This document shows, piece after piece, positions 18,429-25,642 of a DNA stretch of 64,000 nt. The translations under genes and the position numbers were made by a program. The stretch comes from Streptomyces puniciscabiei (lineage in GTDB: Bacteria > Actinomycetota > Actinomycetes > Streptomycetales > Streptomycetaceae). Below the pieces are notes generated by a model, which made no database searches, had not been told where the DNA came from, and saw only the letters and a list, made by a program, of their open reading frames with translations. Numbering within the stretch: the stretch's first letter is position 1; each line of letters begins with the position of its first letter. The stretch is taken from contig NZ_VFNX01000004.1 in assembly GCF_006715785.1 (NCBI RefSeq), positions 186,001-250,000 of the forward strand, in the 5' to 3' direction.

Positions 18429-19310
18429 ATGCGACAGTTCACCGCCGTCGTCAACCCCACCGCGGGCGGCTCCACCGGGGCGGCGACACTGCTGCACCTG
18501 GCCCGGCTGCTGCGCGAGGCCGGAGCCGAGCTGGAAACGGAGTACAGCCACAGCCTCGCCCACGCCCAGGACATCGCCCGCCACGCCGGCGAGCGCGGCC
18601 GGATCGTCCTGGCGGTCGGCGGCGACGGCATCGCGGGCGGCATCGGCGGCGCGCTGAGCGGTACCGGGACCGTCCTCGGCCTGGTGCCCGCGGGACGCGG
18701 CAACGACTTCGCCCGCGCCCTGGACCTGCCCGCCGACCCTGCCGCACTCGCCGCGATCCTGCTGCACGCCGAGCCCCGGCCGGTCGACACCATCGAGGTG
18801 GAGTCGGCCGTCCACCCGCGCACCGTGGTCCTCGGCAGTGTCTACGCCGGCGTGGACGCGGTGGCCAACCGGCACGCCAACCACTCCCGGCTGCTGCGCG
18901 GTTCCGCCTCCTACTACGCGGGCGGCCTGCGCGCCGTCACCACCTGGCGGCCGGCCGACTACCGGGTCACCGTCGACGGTGAGGAACACACGCACCGCGG
19001 ATACACCGTCGTCGCCGCCAACTCCCCCTACTACGGCTCCGGTCGGCTCATCGCCCCCGACGCGCGCGTCGACGACGGCCTGCTGGACGTGGTCATGATC
19101 CGGGAGGCACCGCGCCGGCTGTTCTTCGCCCTCATGAACGAGCTGAAGTCGGGCGGACATGTGCACCGTCCGGAGGTACGTGTGCTGCGCGGCAGGGAAC
19201 TGCGCATCGAGGCGAACCGGCCCGTCCCCTATGGCGCGGACGGCGAGGTCGACGCCACCCTCCCGGTGACCGTGCGGGTACGGCCCGGGGACCTGCCGGT
19301 GCTGTACTGA
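18429..19310 (+). CDS. Diacylglycerol/lipid kinase
   Basis: A 293-aa DAGK-catalytic-domain lipid kinase. Visible motifs are NPTAGG (about residues 9-14), VGGDGIAGGI (about 64-73, the GGDG nucleotide loop) and PAGRGNDFARAL (about 89-100). It should phosphorylate a lipid hydroxyl such as diacylglycerol or an alkyl-acyl analogue using ATP at the cytoplasmic membrane face. It lies 78 bp after the ADPS-like gene on the same strand; that gap holds two 14-bp direct repeats of CCCACCGCCCCACT (18351-18364 and 18367-18380). ATG at 18429 has a CGGAGG site. Confidence 0.9.
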   Translation: MRQFTAVVNPTAGGSTGAATLLHLARLLREAGAELETEYSHSLAHAQDIARHAGERGRIVLAVGGDGIAGGIGGALSGTGTVLGLVPAGRGNDFARALDLPADPAALAAILLHAEPRPVDTIEVESAVHPRTVVLGSVYAGVDAVANRHANHSRLLRGSASYYAGGLRAVTTWRPADYRVTVDGEEHTHRGYTVVAANSPYYGSGRLIAPDARVDDGLLDVVMIREAPRRLFFALMNELKSGGHVHRPEVRVLRGRELRIEANRPVPYGADGEVDATLPVTVRVRPGDLPVLY

Positions 19311-19427
19311 CCCCGGTCACCGTCGACCGGGAACATCGGGAAGCGGTACGGCGTCGGTGCATGACCAGCCTGCCCTGGGTAGGGGGAGGAGAACCGGCCG
19401 AGCGCGCCGGGGAGGGGTTGGTCGGTC

Positions 19428-19805
19428 ATGACACTGGAGCCCGCCGAGGGCGTGGTGCAGGCGGTCGTCCTGTACGACGGACGGTTGCTGCTCGTGGCGG
19501 ACGGCCACGGCTGGGCACTGCCGTCCGGTACCCCCGAACCGGCCGAGCCGGCCGAGGCCACCGCGGCCCGCGTCGTCTACGAACTCACCGGTTACCTCGT
19601 CGACGGCACCGAGCCCCTGACCCCGCCCCACTCGGCGGCAGCCGACGGGGCGTCGGCGGTGGTGTGCCAACTGCTGAGCGAGTCCCCGTCGGACGGGGCC
19701 GGTCTCGCGCCGGAGCAGGTGCGCTGGGTGCCGATCCCCGAGACCGCCGGCGCCGCCCTTCCACCGGCCGTGCGCGAGTACCTCCGGGGGCACACGCCCG
19801 TGTGA
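19428..19805 (+). CDS. Nudix-like protein with a degenerate Nudix box
   Basis: A 125-aa protein with a Nudix-like pattern: VVLYDGRLLLVADGHGWALPSG leads into GTPEPAE and then RVVYELTGY. The canonical box is GX5EX7REUXEEXGU. Here the first G, the spaced Glu and Arg are kept, but two positions that normally carry the metal-binding Glu pair read V and L. Hydrolase activity is doubtful; a ligand-binding role is possible. ATG at 19428 is preceded by GGGGAGGGG. It is next to a zone of gene decay but has an intact frame. Confidence 0.65.
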   Translation: MTLEPAEGVVQAVVLYDGRLLLVADGHGWALPSGTPEPAEPAEATAARVVYELTGYLVDGTEPLTPPHSAAADGASAVVCQLLSESPSDGAGLAPEQVRWVPIPETAGAALPPAVREYLRGHTPV

Positions 19806-19817
19806 CGTGCCTGCCGG

Positions 19818-20085
19818 TCAGCGGTCCGCCGCGTCCGGCCTGCGCGCGAGGAACCGCTGCCGGTCGACGACCGCCCGGTCGATCCGGCCCGTGGCCACCA
19901 ACCCTCTCTCGCGGTCGACGGCCCGCACCACGAACGTGATCCGCCCGCGATGACGGAGGCGGACGGTTCGGCGCTCACCTCCCCCGGCCACCGACCGGCG
20001 TGTCCCGCACATGCCGAACCCGCACCACGGTGCCGACAGCGGTCCGGCCGGACCCGGCGAAGACGGTGGCGGCCCCCACGGTGAC
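19818..20085 (-). pseudogene. Relic of a thioesterase (FlK-like hotdog) gene
   Basis: Leftward, one frame reads FAGSGRTAVGTVVRVRHVRD followed by TPVG. After a shift, another reads RITFVVRAVDRERGLVATGR then IDRAVVDRQRFLARR to a stop at 19818. Together these match the second half of the small hotdog thioesterases related to fluoroacetyl-CoA thioesterase. The N-terminal half, including the catalytic Thr/Glu region, is missing. At least one frameshift is needed to join the parts. Confidence 0.6.
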
Positions 20086-20089
20086 CGCC

Positions 20090-20195
20090 CATCACGCCGG
20101 CTCCGCCCGGTCCGGCGCGCCGTACGGCGCAGGGGGCTGTACGGCGGGATGCCTGGTTTCAACGGCCGAGCAGTCGCAGCATGTCCACCGCGGTG
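20090..20195 (+). repeat. Imperfect 106-bp direct repeat, copy A
   Basis: Begins CATCACGCCGGCTCCGCCCG and matches 20296-20401 over about 106 bp with scattered substitutions, an offset of 206 bp. It includes the stop and last codons of a moeA-like gene (leftward AVDMLRLLGR). Confidence 0.8.
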
Positions 20196-20295
20196 TCGAC
20201 GGCGGCCCGGCCGGACTCGGTGCGGCCCCCACGGTGGCCGCCTCCGTCCAGGCGGTCAGCCGCGGTGTCGTCCTCGGTCACCTCGTGTTCCATCC

Positions 20296-20401
20296 CATCA
20301 CGCCGGCCCCGCCCGGTCCGGCGCGCCGTGCGGCTCGGGGAGCTGTGCGGCGGGATGCCTGGTTTCAACGGCCGGGCAGCCGCAGCACGTCGACCGCGAG
20401 G
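20296..20401 (+). repeat. Imperfect 106-bp direct repeat, copy B
   Basis: Second copy of the 20090-20195 block. In this copy the leftward translation ends AVDVLRLPGR, the C-terminus of the moeA-like relic, so copy B is probably the original and copy A the duplicate. Confidence 0.8.
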
Positions 20402-20715
20402 CCGTCCGCCAGGACCAGGCCGCGCACCATCGCCGTACCGTCGAGCGGCAGCGGTGTCACCTGCTGGCCCGCGGTGAACCCCGGCAGCAGCCGGGTGTCG
20501 CGCCGGGCGGCACCGGGGCACCGGTGGCGATGGGCACGGCCGAGTCCGGCGCGAGCGGCCCGGGCTCGCCGAGCCGCCAGGGGCCGGGTCCGGCCACGGC
20601 CCAGCCATCCATCGCGGTGGTCGCGAACGGCGGCAGGTCGGTGAGCGCGACGAGCGGTTCGGCCGGCGCGTGCCCGAGTGCGCCGGTCAGGGTGCCGGGG
20701 CGCGCGGGCAAGGCG
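20367..20715 (-). pseudogene. Relic of a MoeA-type molybdopterin molybdotransferase gene
   Basis: Leftward frame one gives ALGHAPAEPLVALTDLPPF, then TTAMDGWAVAGPGPW and DSAVPIATGAPVP, the N-terminal signature of MoeA (molybdate insertion into molybdopterin). A second frame gives LLPGFTAGQQVTPLPLDGTA and then MVRGLVLADGLAVDVLRLPG to the stop at 20367, the MoeA C-terminus. The roughly 250 residues normally between them, including the catalytic core, are deleted, and the frames do not match. It sits directly upstream of molybdenum-dependent fdhF and fdhD, so it was probably part of that locus. Confidence 0.75.
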
Positions 20716-20911
20716 TCCGGGATGCCGTCGTACGGGTCATCGTCGGTGCGCGGTCCGAGGAAGTCGAAGAGGCCTCGTTCGTCTGCCTGCAGGCGCCGCC
20801 TGTCTGATAACCGGCGCCTATCACGCCATCGAGAACACCTCTTTGACGTGTCTCCGAAAAGAGGCGGATGCTGCCTCGCAGTGCCCATCGGAGAAAGAGG
20901 CGGACCGGACC

Positions 20912-23215
20912 ATGAGCGGCATCGAGGACCCCGTCGACGATCTGTCGGTCACCCCGCCCAAGCGCTGGGCGACCGGTGTCCCGGCGGTGACGCACGCGCT
21001 GGAGTACTCGCTGGGGCAGACGACCGTACGGCGCACCGCGCTGACCCTGCTGAACATCAACCAGGTCAAGGGATTCGACTGCCCGGGATGCGCCTGGCCC
21101 GAGCCGGCACCGGGCAAGCGGCACCGCAACGAGTACTGCGAGAACGGCGCCAAGCACATCAGCGACGAAGCCACCTCGCGCCGCGTCACCGCCGAGTTCT
21201 TCCGCCGGCACTCGATCGCCGAACTGGACGCGAAGTCGGACTACTGGCTCAACCAGCAGGGCCGGCTGACCGAGCCCATGATCAAGCGGCCCGGTGCGCG
21301 GCACTACGAACCGGTCGGCTGGGACGAGGCGCTCGACGTGCTCGCCGGAGAGCTCCGCCGGCTGGACTCCCCGGACGAGGCCCTCTTCTACACCTCCGGC
21401 CGGCTGAACAACGAGGCCGCATTCCTGCTGCAGCTCTTCGCCCGCGCCTACGGCACCAACAACCTCCCCGACTGCTCCAACATGTGCCACGAGTCCAGCG
21501 GTTCCGCGCTGATGGAGACCCTGGGCATCGGCAAGGGCAGTGTCTCCCTGGACGACATCCACACCGCGGACCTCGTCTTCGTCGTCGGACAGAACCCGGG
21601 CACCAACCATCCGCGGATGCTGACCGCGCTGGAGGAGACCAAACGCAACGGCGGCAAGGTCATCGCCGTGAACCCGCTGCCGGAGGCCGGACTCATCCGC
21701 TTCAAGCACCCGCAGAAGGCACGCGGAGTGATCGGCCGGGGCACCGCCATCGCCGACCAGTTCCTGCAGATCCGCCCCGGCGGCGACCTCGCCCTCTTCC
21801 GGGCACTCAACCGGCTGCTGCTGGAGGCCGAGGACGAGCGCCCCGGCACCGTACTCGACCACGCCTTCCTCAGTGCCCACACCACCGGCTTCGCCGACTT
21901 CGCCGACCACGCCCGGAAGATCGCCTGGGAGGACGTCCTCAACGCGACCGGGCTCACCCGCGAGGAGATCGAGCGCGTCCACGACCAGGTGCTGGACAGC
22001 GGAAAGATCATCGTCTGCTGGGCCATGGGCCTCACCCAGCACAAGCACGGCGTTCCCACCATCCGTGAGGTCGTCAACTTCCTGCTGCTGCGCGGCAACG
22101 TCGGCAGGCCGGGCGCCGGCGTGTGCCCGGTGCGCGGCCACAGCAACGTCCAGGGAGACCGCACGATGGGCATCTGGGAGCGCATGCCCCAGGCGTTCCT
22201 CGACGCCCTGGGAAGCGAGTTCGGCTTCACCCCGCCCGCGAAGCACGGCCTGGACTCGGTCGACGGCATCCGGGCCATGCGCGACGGGACGGCGAAACTC
22301 TTCCTCGGCGTCGCCGGCAACTTCGTCCGGGCCACCCCCGACAGCCATGTCACCGAGGAGGCGATGCGCCGGTGCCGGCTCACCGCGCACATCTCCACCA
22401 AACTCAACCGCTCCCACACGGTCTGCGGTGACACCGCCCTCATCCTGCCCACCCTCGGCCGCAGCGACCGCGACATCCAGGCGTCCGGTGAGCAGGTCGT
22501 CACCGTCGAGGACTCCATGAGCGAGGTGCACGCCTCCCGCGGACGCCTGGCCCCGGCCTCCCCGCACCTGCTCAGCGAGGTCGCGATCATCAGCCGGCTG
22601 GCCCGCCGGACCCTCGGTGACGCACCCAACATCCCCTGGGAGGAGTTCGAGGCGGACTACGCCACCATCCGCGACCGCATCTCCCGGGTCGTCCCGGGCT
22701 TCGAGGACTTCAACGCCCGGGTGGCCAGGCCCGGCGGCTTCCGGCTGCCCAACCCGGTCAACCGGCGCGTCTTCCGCACCCCGAGCGGCAAGGCGGTCCT
22801 CACCGTCAACGAGTTCACGATGCCGCACATCCCCGAGGGCCATCTGCTGTTGCAGACACTGCGCTCCCACGACCAGTGGAACACCGTTCCGTACGCGATG
22901 GACGACCGCTACCGCGGCATCCACAACGCCCGCCGCGTCGTGCTCGTCAACCCCGCCGACCTGGCCGCCCTCGGGCTCGCCGACCGCGACCGGGTGGACC
23001 TCGTCGCCGTCTGGCACGACGGGCTGGAGCGCCGGGCGGAGGACTTCCGCGTCGTCGCCTACCCCACCAGCCGCGGCTCCGCCGCCTCCTACTACCCCGA
23101 GACCAATGTCCTGGTGCCGCTGGACAGCGTCGCCGACATCAGCAACACCCCCACGTCCAAGGGCGTGTTGATCCGCCTGGAACCCGCGCGAGGGGCAGGA
23201 CCATGGGACGAGTGA
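20912..23215 (+). CDS. FdhF/YdeP-family molybdopterin oxidoreductase
   Basis: A 767-aa Mo-bis-MGD enzyme of the formate dehydrogenase alpha / YdeP family. The N-terminus has CPGCAWPEP and a later Cys in YCENG (about residues 57-78), consistent with an Fe-S site. The Mo ligand is probably the Cys in CSNMCHESSGSAL (about 191), so it is a Cys- and not a selenocysteine-type enzyme. VGQNPGTNHPR, GNVGRPGAGVCPVRGHSNVQG and SKGVLIRLEP are MGD-binding regions. YdeP-like proteins have poorly defined substrates; formate is possible given fdhD. ATG at 20912; it overlaps fdhD by 13 nt. Confidence 0.88.
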   Translation: MSGIEDPVDDLSVTPPKRWATGVPAVTHALEYSLGQTTVRRTALTLLNINQVKGFDCPGCAWPEPAPGKRHRNEYCENGAKHISDEATSRRVTAEFFRRHSIAELDAKSDYWLNQQGRLTEPMIKRPGARHYEPVGWDEALDVLAGELRRLDSPDEALFYTSGRLNNEAAFLLQLFARAYGTNNLPDCSNMCHESSGSALMETLGIGKGSVSLDDIHTADLVFVVGQNPGTNHPRMLTALEETKRNGGKVIAVNPLPEAGLIRFKHPQKARGVIGRGTAIADQFLQIRPGGDLALFRALNRLLLEAEDERPGTVLDHAFLSAHTTGFADFADHARKIAWEDVLNATGLTREEIERVHDQVLDSGKIIVCWAMGLTQHKHGVPTIREVVNFLLLRGNVGRPGAGVCPVRGHSNVQGDRTMGIWERMPQAFLDALGSEFGFTPPAKHGLDSVDGIRAMRDGTAKLFLGVAGNFVRATPDSHVTEEAMRRCRLTAHISTKLNRSHTVCGDTALILPTLGRSDRDIQASGEQVVTVEDSMSEVHASRGRLAPASPHLLSEVAIISRLARRTLGDAPNIPWEEFEADYATIRDRISRVVPGFEDFNARVARPGGFRLPNPVNRRVFRTPSGKAVLTVNEFTMPHIPEGHLLLQTLRSHDQWNTVPYAMDDRYRGIHNARRVVLVNPADLAALGLADRDRVDLVAVWHDGLERRAEDFRVVAYPTSRGSAASYYPETNVLVPLDSVADISNTPTSKGVLIRLEPARGAGPWDE

Positions 23216-24039
23216 CGGTACGGCGGCCGGTGCTCCGGATCCGCGACGGAGTGCCCTCCGCCCGGCCGGACACCCTGGCCGCCGAGGAACCGATGGAGAT
23301 ACGGGTCGGTGGGCGTCCCCTCACCGTGACCATGCGTACCCCGGGCGACGACTTCGACCTCGCGGCCGGCTTCCTCGCCGGCGAGGGCGTCGTCCACGCC
23401 GCCGCCGACGTGACGGCAATCCGCTACTGCGCCGGCGCCACGGCGGACGGCGGCAACACCTACAACGTGGTGGACGTCGCCCTCGCCCCGGGCGTCGCCC
23501 TGCCCGACGCGTCGCTGGAGCGGAACTTCTACACCACCTCCGCGTGCGGCCTGTGCGGCAAGGCGAGCCTGGACGCGGTGCGCATGGCCAGGAGGTGGTC
23601 CGTGGCCGAGGATCCGCTGAGCGTGGGCCCGGAGCTGCTGGCCACCCTGCCCGAAAGGCTCCGCGCGGCCCAGAAGGTGTTCGACAGCACCGGGGGCCTG
23701 CACGCGGCCGGACTGTTCACGGCCGACGGCGAGCTGCTGTGCCTGCGCGAGGACGTGGGCCGGCACAACGCGGTGGACAAGGTCGTCGGACACGCCCTGC
23801 GCTCGGGCCTGCTGCCGTTGCGCGGCACCATGCTGATGGTCAGCGGCCGTGCCTCCTTCGAGCTGGTGCAGAAGGCCGTACTCGCCGGCATTCCCCTGCT
23901 GGCGGCCGTCTCGGCCCCCTCCTCGCTGGCCGTGGACCTGGCGGCCGAGAGCGGGCTGACCCTGGTCGGCTTTCTGCGCGGTACGTCGATGAACGTGTAC
24001 GCCGGTGCGGAGCGGTTCCGGCCGCAGCCGGCGGGCTGA
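23203..24039 (+). CDS. fdhD: Formate dehydrogenase accessory sulfurtransferase FdhD
   Basis: A 278-aa protein that delivers sulfur to the Mo-bis-MGD cofactor of formate dehydrogenase-type enzymes. The catalytic Cys pair is in SACGLCGKASLDAV (about residues 115-120). Other conserved stretches are TMRTPGDDFDLAAGFLAGEG (about 45-64), LREDVGRHNAVDKVVG (about 186-201) and LVGFLRGTSMNVYAG near the end. The ATG at 23203 lies inside the 3' end of the oxidoreductase gene, so the two are translationally coupled; this supports a formate-dehydrogenase-like role for the partner. Confidence 0.93.
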   Translation: MGRVTVRRPVLRIRDGVPSARPDTLAAEEPMEIRVGGRPLTVTMRTPGDDFDLAAGFLAGEGVVHAAADVTAIRYCAGATADGGNTYNVVDVALAPGVALPDASLERNFYTTSACGLCGKASLDAVRMARRWSVAEDPLSVGPELLATLPERLRAAQKVFDSTGGLHAAGLFTADGELLCLREDVGRHNAVDKVVGHALRSGLLPLRGTMLMVSGRASFELVQKAVLAGIPLLAAVSAPSSLAVDLAAESGLTLVGFLRGTSMNVYAGAERFRPQPAG

Positions 24040-24342
24040 CGCGGTCTGGTGGCGGCGCCGGGGCCGGCGGGGTGGGGAACCGGGGAGCCCCCGAAGCCGC
24101 TGCCGCGGCCGCTCCCGCGCCCGGCAGGACGGCCGAGGGCTCGGTGTGCCGAGCAGCGGACGGCGACCGGCTGGTCCAGCGCCCGGGGGAGCCCGGCGGC
24201 CCCGGGACCACCGGGGGAATCGGCCGACGGCTCCGCGGACGGGCGGGACGCGCTCGGCAGGCCGTCAGCATCCCTCGCGGACGGCGACCGGCCGCACCAG
24301 GGCGACGGCGGTGCACACGGGCCGGATCCTGACCGGTGCCAT

Positions 24343-24540
24343 GGGCGCACACCGGCGGCCCGGATCCGCGTCCGGCGTTGTCGGTGTGCAGCGGCGGGCT
24401 GGATTCGCGTCCGGCACCGCCGGCGCGCAGCGGCGAGCCGGATCCGTGCCCGGTACTGTCCGGCGTACCGTGGCCGGCCGTGCCCCCGCCCGGCACTGTC
24501 GGCGCACCGTGGCATGCCGTGCCCCCCGCCCGGAGCCGTC
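24343..24540 (+). repeat. Five imperfect tandem repeats of 39-40 bp
   Basis: Units at 24343-24382, 24383-24421, 24422-24460, 24461-24500 and 24501-24540. Each starts GGCGYRC-like and ends near CCGGC-N-C-GTC. A weaker unit may precede them. The 24040-24542 gap between fdhD and the LysR gene holds this array and no recognisable gene. The array touches the LysR stop codon, so it may arise from 3' duplication. Confidence 0.7.
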
Positions 24541-24542
24541 GG

Positions 24543-25469
24543 CTACCGCCCGGGATCCCCCGGTACGCGCTCCAGGGCCGAGGCCACGTCCGTGGAGCGG
24601 GCGATGTCCGTCAGCGCCCTCGCCATCACCGAACCCGGTTCGCGGGCGGCGATCACCAGCCCCACCGGCACCGCCGCGGCGGGTTCGACCAGCGGCACCG
24701 TGCGCATGCCGTGCGGCACGCCGAACACATGGAGCCAGGCGTGCGGCACGATGGCGGCCCACCGGCCGGTCCGCACATGGGCGAACAGCGCCGCCACGGA
24801 GTCGGTCTCCAGCCGGGGCGAGGGCTGCGTCCCCGCCCGCGCGAACAGCTCGTCCAGCACCCGGCGGCCCTGCATCGCCGGGGTCAGCATGCACAGCGGC
24901 AGCCGTGAGGCCTCCGCCCAGGTGGCGCTCGTACGCCGGGCCAGACCGTCGGCGGCCGTGAGCAGCAGGACGTACCGCTCCCGGTACAGCGGAACCGTGT
25001 GGAAGCCCTCCGACACGTCCTCGCGCAGATAGGTGACCCCGGCGTCGAGCTCGAAGTTCTGCAGCTGCCGCAGGATGTCCACCGACTGCATGTCGGCGAT
25101 GACCTCGACCGTGACCAGCGGGTGCGCCGCGCAGAACGGTCCGGTCAGCTGGGCGACGGCACCGGAGGCGGTCGGCACCGTACCGATCCGCATCCGCCCG
25201 CTCAAGCCGCTGCGCAGGACGTCGACCTCGTCCTTGAGGGCGTCACGGTCGGCGAGGATCCGCTGCGCCCATACGACGATGCGCTCTCCCTCCGGGGTGA
25301 GGCCCTCGTACTTGCGGCCGCGTCGCACCAGCGGTACGTCGAGTTCCTCCTCCAGCTTGCGCAGCGCCTCCGACAGGGCGGGCTGGGAGACGTAGCAGGC
25401 CTGGGCGGCACGGGCGAAGTGCCGCTCCCGGGAGAGGGCGACGAGGTATTCCAGCTGGCGAAAGAGCAC
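24543..25469 (-). CDS. LysR-family transcriptional regulator
   Basis: A 308-aa LysR regulator. The winged HTH is at residues 1-60 (FRQLEYLVALSRERHFARAA then SQPALSEALRKLEEELDVPL) and an effector-binding domain at about 90-295 (MRIGTVPTASGAVAQL). GTG at 25469 was chosen because LysR HTHs usually begin within a few residues of the start; the site upstream is weak. LysR proteins of this type occur beside formate dehydrogenase genes in Streptomyces, from memory. It may regulate fdhF-fdhD, which converge on it across the tandem repeat. Confidence 0.88.
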   Translation of the reverse strand: MLFRQLEYLVALSRERHFARAAQACYVSQPALSEALRKLEEELDVPLVRRGRKYEGLTPEGERIVVWAQRILADRDALKDEVDVLRSGLSGRMRIGTVPTASGAVAQLTGPFCAAHPLVTVEVIADMQSVDILRQLQNFELDAGVTYLREDVSEGFHTVPLYRERYVLLLTAADGLARRTSATWAEASRLPLCMLTPAMQGRRVLDELFARAGTQPSPRLETDSVAALFAHVRTGRWAAIVPHAWLHVFGVPHGMRTVPLVEPAAAVPVGLVIAAREPGSVMARALTDIARSTDVASALERVPGDPGR

Positions 25470-25642
25470 GGCACGGGTGTACCCGACCGCACCCCGCGAC
25501 GCCAGTCGGGGCCCGGACCCCGGACTGGGCCGACCCCCGTTCCGTGTCCTCCGTTTGCGGCGCCGTGCCCACCGGGGTTGAGTGATTACGGACCCCGGAA
25601 CAACCACCCCGCGGATGCCGGCCTCCGCGCCCAGGAGCTGCC

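Noticed and set aside
20912..23215. Selenocysteine-type formate dehydrogenase
   Set aside because: The Mo-ligand position reads Cys (CHESSG) and no in-frame TGA occurs inside the gene.
24005..24961. Rightward open frame across the tandem repeat and LysR gene
   Set aside because: Encodes Arg/Gly/Pro-rich low-complexity sequence; the opposite strand carries a clear LysR protein.
25578..25583. HspR HAIR element upstream of the Clp gene
   Set aside because: Only one TTGAGT half is present; the required ACTCAA partner at the proper spacing is missing.
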